Part shown: positions 26,655 to 35,040 of the stretch, in pieces
Layout: every line of letters starts with the position of its first letter
How positions within the stretch are numbered: position 1 is the first letter of the stretch
Notes under the pieces: generated by a model
The model's database searches: none
What the model was told of the DNA's origin: nothing
The model's input: only the letters and a program-made list of their open reading frames with translations
Assembly (NCBI GenBank): GCA_903789415.1
Contig: CAIFEG010000006.1
Location: 1 to 64,000, forward strand
Source of the DNA: an uncultured Eggerthellaceae bacterium
Lineage (GTDB): Bacteria > Actinomycetota > Coriobacteriia > Coriobacteriales > Eggerthellaceae
Length of the DNA stretch: 64,000 nt
Direction of reading: 5' to 3'
Translations under genes and position numbers: made by a program

Positions 26655-27466
26655 TAGTGCACATCTTTACTCGACGGATTGGCCACAGCCGTGTTCATGG
26701 TTTTCGCTGTTACCGCGTTCGCAGAATCAGATGCTTCAGTATTGCTGTGGCGAACTTTTCCTTTAAATGTAGCCGCTTGAGCAAAGAAATCTTCATCAAA
26801 TGGCAGATTGAAAGGGTCCCATCCAAACAGATCCGCAAGCGCTGTAAAAACGGCATGCGCCGTATGGGGCTTATCACCTTTTGAAGATACAATGCGAATG
26901 CGATCCCGATTCTCTTGGGCAAGCTGACGAAACGCCTTATTCACGCGCGCATGAAATTCCAAACCAGCATTTTCCATACGATCAGCACCAAGATCATGAG
27001 TGGCACGGAAGAGCCCTTCTTCTTCTGACTGCATCGTATCCATCAAAATAGTGCGATCCGGTACGATGCCTTTACATGCAAATGCATTTGCACGCTCAAC
27101 AAAATCTCTGTCGAGTCCGCGCCCAAACGCCTGATACGCAATGGTGGAATCACAAAAACGATCGCAGAGCACTATCGCACCACGTGAAAGTGCCGGTTTG
27201 ATGAGCGAATCGACCAGTTGGGCTCGGGCCGCTTCAAACATAAACAGCTCGCAGTCTGGCGTAATGTCTTCATCAACAGGGTCTAAGAGCACACGGCGAA
27301 TTTTTTGTGCCATGGGTGTTCCACCAGGATCAAAGGTGCAAACGACCTCGCGATTTTGCAGGCGAAGCGCATGCGCAAGAAAGGCAATGTGGGTCGATTT
27401 GCCCGCTCCTTCTCCACCTTCAAACGTAATAAAGATGCCGCGCGTATCTTGTGCACCTTGCTTCAT
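26654..27466 (-). CDS. tmk: thymidylate kinase
   Basis: Phosphorylates dTMP to dTDP. The P-loop is GGEGAGKST (17-25 from the chosen start). The next motif reads FDPGG instead of the usual REPGG, so the conserved Arg before Glu/Asp is missing. DRFCDSTIAYQAFGRG follows. At 270 residues it is about 60 longer than typical, because of a C-terminal extension after residue 210. I chose ATG at 27466 because AAGGAGA lies 9 nt upstream; the longer frame from 27496 contains that site. It is the first gene of the operon. Confidence 0.9.
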   Translation of the reverse strand: MKQGAQDTRGIFITFEGGEGAGKSTHIAFLAHALRLQNREVVCTFDPGGTPMAQKIRRVLLDPVDEDITPDCELFMFEAARAQLVDSLIKPALSRGAIVLCDRFCDSTIAYQAFGRGLDRDFVERANAFACKGIVPDRTILMDTMQSEEEGLFRATHDLGADRMENAGLEFHARVNKAFRQLAQENRDRIRIVSSKGDKPHTAHAVFTALADLFGWDPFNLPFDEDFFAQAATFKGKVRHSNTEASDSANAVTAKTMNTAVANPSSKDVH

Positions 27467-27523
27467 TCGATGTGTTCTCCTTATATGGCTGCGCAATCAG
27501 ACTGCGTATAATTTTACTCGTTT

Positions 27524-27542
27524 ACGTACGGGGGGGGTACGT
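27524..27542. repeat. G8 homopolymer flanked by a 6-bp inverted repeat
   Basis: ACGTAC at 27524-27529, a run of eight G (27530-27537) and GTACGT (27537-27542, sharing its first G with the run) form a palindrome around a homopolymer. It lies 58-76 nt upstream of the tmk start, where the -35/spacer region of a TAAAAT or TTATAC -10 box would fall. Length variation could change promoter strength. Confidence 0.55.
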
Positions 27543-27619
27543 GCCGCTCTCCATACTTACTATAGTGCACCCCACATGATGCATGCGTGCAAGTGTTGAG
27601 CGTTAAACCAGAATGCAAA

Positions 27620-30175
27620 CTATTCTGTTGATACCGCTTTAGCGGTTTTGTTCTTTGTCGAACGTTTTGAGCTTGAACGCTTGGACGTGGTCTTTTTCGT
27701 TGAGCGAGATTTTGATTTTGAAGAAGATGCACGAGATGTGGTCTTCTTCTCCTTCTTCTGTTTGCCAGGGCAATTAAAGTTCGGGCATAACTTCCAGGGA
27801 CCACGATTGGTGGTGACTACTACAAGTGGCGCCCCGCAATCAGGACATGTTTCATTTGTAGCCTCTAACTTGCCATATTGTGGCAGTGGATAGCTTGTTT
27901 TACATTCATCGTAGTTTTCACACCGAATAGAACGCTTAAGCGTCCGGGGATTTTTATGTGCAATAAGTTTTGCATCGATTCCCTTTGCCGCACATGTTGG
28001 GCATTTTCCAACCACGACATCAGGTTCCTGATTGGATGGGCAGTTAGGATCAATGCATTGCAAATGCGGACGACTGCGGAATGGCGTGACCTTGATTTGT
28101 GGCATTCCACACACTGGACATGGCTGATCGGTGGCTTCAATCTTGCCTTTCGGAACAGGATAGGTGACATCACAATCCGGCCAACCCGAGCATCCAATAA
28201 ACATCGAATGCGTTTTCTGAGAGGCCTTCAGTTGCAAGTCTTTCCCGCATTTCGGGCATTTTCCAATATATGCATCGGCTGCCACAGCATCGGCTAAGGC
28301 ATCGGCGACCTCTTGTTTATGCGGCATTAAATCTGCAAGCTGAGAAGAAAGTAAATCGCGACTGTGATTGACCACATCTTTTTCTGACTTCGTGCCTGAT
28401 GCGATATGATCCATTTCCTCTTCAAGCTCGCTTGTCATATCCGGCGTAGTGATATGAGGTGCAAATTGGCCAAGTGCATCGCATACTGCCATACCAAGTG
28501 CGGAAGGCTCAATCGGGTCATTAACGATATATTTCACGTTATAGAGACGCTCGATAATCGCATGGCGTGTAGACTTTGTTCCGAGTCCTTCTTTTTCCAT
28601 TTCTTGAATCAGACGACCTTGCGAATAGCGAGCCGGAGGCTGCGTTTGCTTTGCCTCCATCTGTGCACCATTAAAGGTGATAACTTGGCCCTCCTCCATT
28701 TTTGGAAGCTCGTCATCCTTCTTCAGCCCATAAGGGTAGATTTCGCGGAAGCCATGGCTAACCATGACATTACCTTTGGCGCTAAACGTTTCGCCCCCAA
28801 CCTCTAAAGACACCGTGGTGCCCTCGATCTGGGCTTCATCGGATAGCGTTGCCAAGAAACGACGCGCAACTAAGTTATAGAGCTTAAATTCATCAGCAGG
28901 GACACTGCCAGGAGTAAGTGCCGCCGTGGGGTAAATAGGCGGATGGTCGGTATCCTGCTTTTTTCCGCGCGTTGCGTGTAATTTACCCTTAGCTAACAGT
29001 TTTTTGCAATAAGGCGCATAGGCGGGATTGCCTTCAAGGTTGCGCACCGTTTGAGCCAAATCCAGCGAAGAAGGATATACCGTATTATCTACACGCGGAT
29101 AGCTAATATATCCAGACATGTATAAACTTTCGGCAAGCCTCATCGTGCGTGCAGGACGAATTCCTTCTGCTGCTGCCGCAGCCATAAGAGACGTGGTATT
29201 AAATGGTGCAGGCGGACGCTGCGTGCGCTTACGTTTCGTAATCGCACGAACCGTGGCGGTTTTCTCATCGCTCACATGGTCCATAACCGCTTTTGCTGCA
29301 TCTTCTGATTTAAAACGGGCCGTTGAATGAAGTGCTTTAAAATCGACACCGTTGTCGGTAAATGAGCCAGTGACCGTCCAATAATCTTCAGGCTTAAAGG
29401 CCATTCGCTCGCGTTCTTTGGCTACGATGAGTGCAAGCGTTGGGGTCTGAACACGCCCTGAACTGCGCACATTTCCATATCCGCCGAATTTTACCAACGT
29501 CAAGAAGCGCGTAAGAACAGCACCCCAAATAAGGTCGATTTCCTGCCGCGATTCGCCAGCCGCCGCAAGGTTATCATCCAAATCAACGAGGTTATCAAAT
29601 GCGTGGGTGATCTCTTGTTTGGTGTAGGCCGAATAACGCGCACGAGAAACGGGCGCGGTGGGATTTACCTGTTTAATTTGGCGAAGTGCATCGGCACCAA
29701 TGAGTTCACCTTCACGGTCGAAGTCGGTAGCGATCACAATGCTGTCCGCCTTTTTCGCCAAATTTTTCAGCGAACGAACTATATCCTTTTCTTTAACCTG
29801 CTTTTCAATGGGCGTATAGACCAGGTATGGGAGCGCTTCCATCTTCCATGATGATAAAAGAACACTGTCTTTGGTAAAGGGACGCTTCTTTTTAAACGGA
29901 GGCTTTGGAAGCGAATCAGGAACTTGTGCAGGAATGATCTCACCGTTTGCATCAACGCCCGTCCAACCCGTGGATTTCTTGTAGGTAAGTTCGGGTGTGA
30001 AATCAAGCTGCATGATATGACCGCGCAAGCCGATGGTAACCCACTCTTCCCCATCACCCCGATCAAAGCGATACACGGGCGTGTTGTATACCTTGTCTTT
30101 TTTCGGGCGCCCCGCACCCAAAAGATGTGCAATTTGCACTGCTGCATCGTTTTTCTCTGTTACGACGAGCTTCAA
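27620..30175 (-). CDS. topA: DNA topoisomerase I, archaeal-type (type IA)
   Basis: Relaxes negative supercoils by single-strand passage. The Toprim domain has E7 and DFDREGE (D151, D153, E155). The active-site Tyr is Y359 in YISYPRVDN. This reads like archaeal TopA or reverse-gyrase topoisomerase domains rather than the bacterial ITYMRTDS form. Four to five C-terminal Cys4 ribbons (CPKCG, CPVCG, CPTCA, CPDCG) and a Lys/Ser/Thr-rich tail complete the 851 residues. The start is TTG at 30175, with GAGGGGA upstream. A short hairpin (CAGAAT/ATTCTG) overlaps the stop codon. Confidence 0.9.
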   Translation of the reverse strand: MKLVVTEKNDAAVQIAHLLGAGRPKKDKVYNTPVYRFDRGDGEEWVTIGLRGHIMQLDFTPELTYKKSTGWTGVDANGEIIPAQVPDSLPKPPFKKKRPFTKDSVLLSSWKMEALPYLVYTPIEKQVKEKDIVRSLKNLAKKADSIVIATDFDREGELIGADALRQIKQVNPTAPVSRARYSAYTKQEITHAFDNLVDLDDNLAAAGESRQEIDLIWGAVLTRFLTLVKFGGYGNVRSSGRVQTPTLALIVAKERERMAFKPEDYWTVTGSFTDNGVDFKALHSTARFKSEDAAKAVMDHVSDEKTATVRAITKRKRTQRPPAPFNTTSLMAAAAAEGIRPARTMRLAESLYMSGYISYPRVDNTVYPSSLDLAQTVRNLEGNPAYAPYCKKLLAKGKLHATRGKKQDTDHPPIYPTAALTPGSVPADEFKLYNLVARRFLATLSDEAQIEGTTVSLEVGGETFSAKGNVMVSHGFREIYPYGLKKDDELPKMEEGQVITFNGAQMEAKQTQPPARYSQGRLIQEMEKEGLGTKSTRHAIIERLYNVKYIVNDPIEPSALGMAVCDALGQFAPHITTPDMTSELEEEMDHIASGTKSEKDVVNHSRDLLSSQLADLMPHKQEVADALADAVAADAYIGKCPKCGKDLQLKASQKTHSMFIGCSGWPDCDVTYPVPKGKIEATDQPCPVCGMPQIKVTPFRSRPHLQCIDPNCPSNQEPDVVVGKCPTCAAKGIDAKLIAHKNPRTLKRSIRCENYDECKTSYPLPQYGKLEATNETCPDCGAPLVVVTTNRGPWKLCPNFNCPGKQKKEKKTTSRASSSKSKSRSTKKTTSKRSSSKRSTKNKTAKAVSTE

Positions 30176-30491
30176 ACGATCGTCCCCTCACATATATATG
30201 GATCAAACTAAAAAGCTGTAATATCCATTGAGTTAAATCAAGTAGATAGCATACACGAAAATATATGAAAGCAATAACGACGACATTTCAACTGTAAGTT
30301 TTCGGTATGATTGCTACCTTTATCGTCATCTTTGAACTATTTCAAAATATAACAACACCATTGCAATTATCCAAAATATTTGTGCAGAATCGCTCCCTTA
30401 ACACTTTTTATATATCTGCCTTATAAAGTTAAAACGAGAAAAAATTGCACCCGTACAAAAATGCTTTGACGCATTTAAAAGGAGGTCGTGC
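30176..30491. other. divergent spacer between topA and an exported-protein gene
   Basis: An AT-rich 316-nt spacer. A promoter for the plus-strand gene is recognisable near its right end (30398-30426). The topA promoter must also lie here but was not resolved. No gene or RNA was recognised. Confidence 0.5.
30398..30426 (+). promoter_or_regulatory. promoter of the exported hypothetical gene
   Basis: TTAACA (30398-30403), a 17-nt spacer and TTATAA (30421-30426) are followed about 60 nt later by the start codon. Confidence 0.55.
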
Positions 30492-31007
30492 ATGAGAAAA
30501 GGCCCAATTGCAGCAACCGCTGCGGTCGCACTTGTCGCCGTCATCGGCATTGGCGGTTTGGCAGGAAATTATCCAGGACAATCCACTGCACAAGCGAATC
30601 AGCAAAGCACTGAGACAATGCCTGGATGGGCAACAAATGCAATCCGAGGTGCTCAAAATGCAAAAAATGCTGCCACAAACGAGGCAATTGACAATAGCGG
30701 CGTAAAAGGCGCTATCAATCAGACCTTGTTGGATCATTCGGCAGAAATTGCAGCTAAGACAGGTGTTTCTCAATCAACCGTGGAATCGACCATAGATCAG
30801 ATGGATATCCAGGACTGGAGTGTGACCGACGTGCCAAGCAATGCGCAGGCACAGTCGACAAACCAGTTTAGCTATGACGGTGTTACCGCAAATGTAACCA
30901 CTTATACGGATCCATCAGTCGTAAGCGTTAATACCATGGGCCAAGATGTTGCTTTTTCTGTTCCGGTATCAGCGCAACCCTACGTGAGCTATTTAAATCA
31001 GATTTAA
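30492..31007 (+). CDS. exported hypothetical protein
   Basis: A 171-residue protein with a basic N-terminus and one hydrophobic stretch (about 7-25, AATAAVALVAVIGIGGLAG) that could be a signal peptide or an anchor; AQA near 35 is a possible cleavage site. The mature part is polar and Asn/Gln/Ala/Thr/Ser-rich, with a helical middle (TGVSQSTVESTIDQMDI) and a beta-rich end (FSYDGVTANVTTYT). It has no Cys. AAAGGAGGT sits at ideal spacing before ATG 30492, so it should be well translated. It stands alone with its own promoter and terminator. I do not recognise the family. Confidence 0.75.
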   Translation: MRKGPIAATAAVALVAVIGIGGLAGNYPGQSTAQANQQSTETMPGWATNAIRGAQNAKNAATNEAIDNSGVKGAINQTLLDHSAEIAAKTGVSQSTVESTIDQMDIQDWSVTDVPSNAQAQSTNQFSYDGVTANVTTYTDPSVVSVNTMGQDVAFSVPVSAQPYVSYLNQI

Positions 31008-31090
31008 TAGATGGCTATAACTGCAGGTTAATAGCTGCGTCCGCAGATTGATAACTGCAAGGTAATGGCTGCGGCTGCAGATTAATTGCA
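31001..31090. repeat. degenerate 15-24 nt repeats starting at a stop codon
   Basis: Elements resembling GCAGRTTAATAG(CTGCG) recur at about 31001, 31023, 31043, 31057 and 31077, interleaved with CTGCGG/CTGCGT. The first copy contains the TAA stop of the exported protein (31005-31007). The pattern resembles the other stop-adjacent duplications, but the units are less uniform. Confidence 0.55.
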
Positions 31091-31120
31091 GCAGCCTAAA
31101 CCCCATAGTTGTATCGAGCG

Positions 31121-31156
31121 AAATCCCCTTGTGATTGTTCTCACAAGGGGATTTTT
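31121..31156. terminator. bidirectional terminator between convergent genes
   Basis: A 14-bp perfect stem (AAATCCCCTTGTGA with TCACAAGGGGATTT; 31121-31134 and 31141-31154) has a 6-nt loop and TTTTTA on the plus side. The T-run overlaps the stop codon of the minus-strand DUF1385 gene. Confidence 0.88.
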
Positions 31157-32402
31157 AGGCAGGAGAAACATCACTTGTAGAAGTGGCAACCGAAGCGGCA
31201 ACACGCGGAGTGGGTTCAATAGACACCAAAGGCTTTTCAGCATATGTAGAAGCCTGCACATCCCCATCACGTGCTTCCCGACGGAGCACACATTTCATTG
31301 CCTCAATGGCACATTCAAGTTGCGCATCATTTGGTTCACGCGTCGTTAAATATTGCATCTGCATTCCTGGCCAAAGAATGACCTTCACAAGCTTATTTTC
31401 CGGATGGGTACCTGCCCACTTGACCGTGATCTCATACGAAATACCGGCGATAAGAGGAAGCAGCACAATTCTGGTCAGGATAACCAGCGAAAGTTTTGGT
31501 AGACCCGAGGGTACGCCCAACGCAGAGATAAGCCAGTTTACCGGTGTAAGTGTATAAACCAAAATGGCAATGATCATAACCATGATTAAAAAGGCAGTCC
31601 CACACCGCACGCGCAAACGCGGGAATTGACGAGCATTTTCTGGCGTGAGCGGCAGTCCATGCTCATAGCAGTGAATGGTTTTATGCTCGGCTCCATGGTA
31701 CTCAAACATTTCCTTCATGTCGGGCATACGACCAATACCCCAGATGTAGCCAACAAAAACAGCAACACGAACAAAACCATCGACCAGGTTCCATGCAAGA
31801 GTCGCGTGGTCATACTCACCCACCAAAAGATTTGCGAGCGCTGCGGGGGCAACAATAAACAAGAGTAGTCCAAGTGCAAGACCAATGACCATCGAGAAAA
31901 TCATGTCTTTTTTGCCGAACTCTTCATCGGCATCGTTAGATGTCTCATCGGTTTTACAAGCTGAATCTTCTGCGGCGGTTGACGTTACTGCAGGTGTGTC
32001 ACTTGATTCACTCGCTTTGCCGAAATCATCAGAATCATCAGCATCTTCAACTTCCTCATACGCTACATCACTATGCATGATGGAAACTTCAAGCGCCTTG
32101 TATCCAATAATCAGCGAATCAAAAAACGAGATACAGCCACGTACAATCGGAACTTTGCGCCAGTTGGTCTTTCCGCCGTTTGAGAGATCATGCTCTTCGG
32201 TATAGATCGTTCCTTCAGGTGTGCGAACAGCCGCAGCCCAGTTCGAATAGCCGCGCATCATGACGCCACCCAGCAGTGCCTGACCTCCAATATGCGTCTT
32301 TACCTTCCCGTCTTCAGAAAACGCACGAGAAAGATCGGAAGGACGCTTAGAGGGGTGCCTGTCTGCGAACGACTGCTGAATATGTTCTTGATTGGTTTGC
32401 AT
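31155..32402 (-). CDS. DUF1385 (YqhQ-like) membrane protein
   Basis: About 415 residues from ATG at 32402 (GAGG close upstream; a GTG three codons earlier is possible). Family signatures are GGQALLGGVMMRG near the N-terminus and FEYHGAEHKTIHCYE in the middle. Hydrophobic segments lie near 176-200, 215-235, 285-312 and 325-345. An acidic, Ser/Asp/Glu-rich insert of about 60 residues precedes the first. The biochemical role of the family is not established; genes of this family often lie near rpmE and prfA. Confidence 0.86.
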   Translation of the reverse strand: MQTNQEHIQQSFADRHPSKRPSDLSRAFSEDGKVKTHIGGQALLGGVMMRGYSNWAAAVRTPEGTIYTEEHDLSNGGKTNWRKVPIVRGCISFFDSLIIGYKALEVSIMHSDVAYEEVEDADDSDDFGKASESSDTPAVTSTAAEDSACKTDETSNDADEEFGKKDMIFSMVIGLALGLLLFIVAPAALANLLVGEYDHATLAWNLVDGFVRVAVFVGYIWGIGRMPDMKEMFEYHGAEHKTIHCYEHGLPLTPENARQFPRLRVRCGTAFLIMVMIIAILVYTLTPVNWLISALGVPSGLPKLSLVILTRIVLLPLIAGISYEITVKWAGTHPENKLVKVILWPGMQMQYLTTREPNDAQLECAIEAMKCVLRREARDGDVQASTYAEKPLVSIEPTPRVAASVATSTSDVSPA

Positions 32403-32441
32403 ATACCTCACAATACTGCGAAGGATACCCTTGTGTGCATC

Positions 32442-33206
32442 TTAGTTTTCACTTTGTAAAGAGGACGTTTGATCCACGGGGATGCCTTTTGTCTTTTCAT
32501 CCTCTGCTTCAATTTCTTTTGTGCGCTGTGCGCGATCAACGTGAGGATACGGGTGTCCGCACGTCATTTTGCCCTCATGGCACCGATCGTGTACACATGG
32601 AGCCCCGGCGTCCATAAAAATAAAGGGGGCCGTTGGCCGCACGAGTTCAAGCATCTTATGCGCAAGTTCGCGAATCTCCCATTGCGCACGGTTGCAGCAT
32701 CGCAGCTCAAAAAAGTGTAAGAGTTCGCGAATGTTCATGGTGATTACAATTTTGGTTTCGGTGGCATTTGGAAGCAGATACCGTGCATCTTCTGCAGGAA
32801 CTCCTGCCTGGACTAATTCGGTATACGCTTCTGCCGCCTTTGCGACCGCCTCATCGAAAATTGCTTTTTTCTTTGGATCGTCGGCGATAGATGGCGGCGT
32901 AACCACAGGAACCCCATGTTTAAAGGTGACGTAGCGCTGTGACTGCTGCTCAAAACTTGCCATACGATGGCGCACGAGCTGATGGGTAAGCGAACGAGAA
33001 ACTCCAGAAACTGCAAAGGTATATGTTGCATGTTCAAGCGTGCTGTAGTGTCCCGAACCCATGATGGTTGAAAGCACATGATGAACATGCGCCGCATCCA
33101 TGGTGTGATACAAGTCAGTCGCATCTTTGGGAGAATAGCATTGTCGCGCCGCCGTCGCACACGCAAGTTCTGGATTTGGCGAATGATACAGCAACTCAAC
33201 CTTCAT
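32442..33206 (-). CDS. thyX: flavin-dependent thymidylate synthase
   Basis: Converts dUMP to dTMP with methylene-tetrahydrofolate, FAD and NADPH. The diagnostic RHRx7S motif is R79-H80-R81...S89 in RHRMASFEQQS. The 254 residues from ATG at 33206 match the family. GGGAGA lies 7 nt upstream; the frame stays open to 33281 without a ribosome binding site. The C-terminal ~40 residues contain several Cys/His (CVHDRCHEG, CGHPYPH) and a charged tail. dTMP made here feeds the Tmk step. Confidence 0.95.
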   Translation of the reverse strand: MKVELLYHSPNPELACATAARQCYSPKDATDLYHTMDAAHVHHVLSTIMGSGHYSTLEHATYTFAVSGVSRSLTHQLVRHRMASFEQQSQRYVTFKHGVPVVTPPSIADDPKKKAIFDEAVAKAAEAYTELVQAGVPAEDARYLLPNATETKIVITMNIRELLHFFELRCCNRAQWEIRELAHKMLELVRPTAPFIFMDAGAPCVHDRCHEGKMTCGHPYPHVDRAQRTKEIEAEDEKTKGIPVDQTSSLQSEN

Positions 33207-33348
33207 ATATATCTCTCCCTCGAAATCTTTACTACGAGAAATGCCACAAAGAGTATTTCTCAAGCATATTATCTTTTTCACGTATAGTTAATGTATTTGG
33301 ACTACCGTATCTATTGTGAGCTTATTACACCCAATAGGAAAATCAAAG

Positions 33349-34290
33349 ATGACAAAACCCGAAGCAAACCACATACCGCATGAAACCGATTTCACATCAC
33401 CATATTCTTTACAAACCCGTGACTGGAATCGCGAATGGATGGATGCGCACGCATATCGTGCCCATAAGGATTCCAAACCTTACTGGAATAAACGATCAAA
33501 GACCTTTGACAGTGCCGATAATCCCAGCGAGTATGTGCGTACCTTTTTGAAGATGTGCAATATATCACCGGATGAAACGGTATTCGATATGGGATGCGGC
33601 ACGGGAAGCACCACAATCCCCTTGGCGCAAATGGGCTGCAAGGTTGTAGCAGCAGATTTTAGCGACGGCATGCTCGAGCAACTTCAAGCCCGTGCACATC
33701 GCCTGCTCGACCATCCAGAACGCCACATTACAATAAAAAACTTAAGTTGGGAAGAAGACTGGTCACAGGCTGGGATGCTCCCCAATTCTTTTGACGTAGC
33801 GTTGGCATCACGCTCCATCGCCACTGATAATTTTGACAGCGTGATTAATAAATTATCGACAGTCGCACGAAGACGCTGTTGCATAACGCTGCCAACTTCG
33901 ATAAGCCCTCGTATTGACGTGGGTATCCTGCACGATATTGGCATCGATCTTCCCTATGGACGCGCCTATCAATATGTCTGGAACATCCTAGTGAATAAAG
34001 GATATGAGCCTGAATGCCGTTTCATTGAAAGCGATCGCAGGGATACCTACAACAATGAGGAAGATGCCTGGGGATCATTTTCACGTATGTTAGACGCGGC
34101 GATTCCGAATGCGCGTCCCGAAGAAAGAGATATCTACGATACGCGTATGCGCAACTGGATTCGCAATCATATCGTTCCCAATGAAAACGCGGGAAAATTG
34201 GACGACAGAGGCGAGGTGCAAAAAGCCTTGAGACTTGATCATCCTCGAAAATTCAGTTGGGCGTATGTGTCATGGAAGACAAGCAAATAA
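33349..34290 (+). CDS. class I SAM-dependent methyltransferase
   Basis: A 313-residue protein with motif I VFDMGCGTGSTTIPLA and post-I VVAADFSDGML, giving a Rossmann-type SAM-binding domain between about 70 and 200. No substrate-specific motif is clear. The N-terminus contains WNREWMDAHAYRAH and KPYWNKRSKTFD, and a YNNEEDAWGSF segment occurs in the C-terminal part. ATG at 33349 has AGGA 9 nt upstream; a GTG at 33316 is an alternative. It is divergent from thyX and ends at a shared terminator with rpmE. Confidence 0.82.
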   Translation: MTKPEANHIPHETDFTSPYSLQTRDWNREWMDAHAYRAHKDSKPYWNKRSKTFDSADNPSEYVRTFLKMCNISPDETVFDMGCGTGSTTIPLAQMGCKVVAADFSDGMLEQLQARAHRLLDHPERHITIKNLSWEEDWSQAGMLPNSFDVALASRSIATDNFDSVINKLSTVARRRCCITLPTSISPRIDVGILHDIGIDLPYGRAYQYVWNILVNKGYEPECRFIESDRRDTYNNEEDAWGSFSRMLDAAIPNARPEERDIYDTRMRNWIRNHIVPNENAGKLDDRGEVQKALRLDHPRKFSWAYVSWKTSK

Positions 34291-34315
34291 TCCTTTATAA
34301 GTAATTCTCAATACT

Positions 34316-34355
34316 AAAAAATCCCGTTGATAGTACTTCTACCAACGGGATTTTT
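34316..34355. terminator. bidirectional terminator between methyltransferase and rpmE
   Basis: AAAAATCCCGTTG / CAACGGGATTTTT arms have a 13-nt loop and are flanked by A-runs and T-runs on both sides. Confidence 0.87.
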
Positions 34356-34382
34356 ATGCTCAATTAAAAACTGAGAGATAGA

Positions 34383-34871
34383 TTACTTGGCCTGCTCATC
34401 CTTTGGAGCTTCAGCTTCCGTGTTCTCAGCAGTAGCTTCAGCTGGCTTTTCAGCCTCAGCAGGTTTTTCTGCTGGTGCAGCCTCAGCAGCAGCTTCAGCC
34501 TGTGCCTGAGCCTTAGCTTCAGCTTCTTTTGCCTTCTTAGCGTACTCAGCAGCATGCTCTTTTTTGACCTCTTCTTTGGCCTTCTTGGCAGCCTCACGCT
34601 TTTCAGCTTCCTGCTTTGCGGCCTCCTGACGAGCAGCCTTCTTAGCAGCCTCACGCTGAGCAATCTTTTCTGCAGCGCCGCCGAATTTGTTGTTAAAGCG
34701 CTGGACACGACCACCGGTATCGATGAGCTTTTGTTGTCCGGTGTAGAACGGATGGCATGCACTACAAATGTCTACATGCAGTTCTGGTTTGGTGGAACGC
34801 GTCTTAAACGTATTTCCACAGGTGCACGTAACGGTGCACTCCACATAATCTGGATGAATTCCTTTTTTCAT
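34383..34871 (-). CDS. rpmE: 50S ribosomal protein L31 with a long C-terminal extension
   Basis: Zinc-containing type L31: CTC near 16-18 and CSAC at 36-39, in the pattern [19 protein letters not shown] and [17 protein letters not shown]. The L31 domain ends near residue 65. The remaining ~95 residues are almost entirely Ala, Glu, Lys and Pro (helical, then [13 protein letters not shown]-like), so the protein is 162 residues instead of about 70. ATG at 34871 has GGAGA 5 nt upstream. The composition of the tail is unusual for a ribosomal protein and is probably surface-exposed and disordered. Confidence 0.93.
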   Translation of the reverse strand: MKKGIHPDYVECTVTCTCGNTFKTRSTKPELHVDICSACHPFYTGQQKLIDTGGRVQRFNNKFGGAAEKIAQREAAKKAARQEAAKQEAEKREAAKKAKEEVKKEHAAEYAKKAKEAEAKAQAQAEAAAEAAPAEKPAEAEKPAEATAENTEAEAPKDEQAK

Positions 34872-35040
34872 TTTGTCTCCTAAATCGCCTTGGTTTCCAT
34901 ACAAGGCATAGACGAACTTTCAAAGTGTAACACACTTATAAGGAATGCAAAAAGCATGAGCGCCGTCATTCACACCAAATTTACTTTTTAGCAAGCGACG
35001 GCATAGCAAATCGGTTTAAAGAGCAAACGCGCTGTACAAA

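Noticed and set aside
34290-34382. Attenuator for rpmE.
   Set aside because: The hairpin is downstream of rpmE and is shared by two convergent genes; it is a bidirectional terminator.
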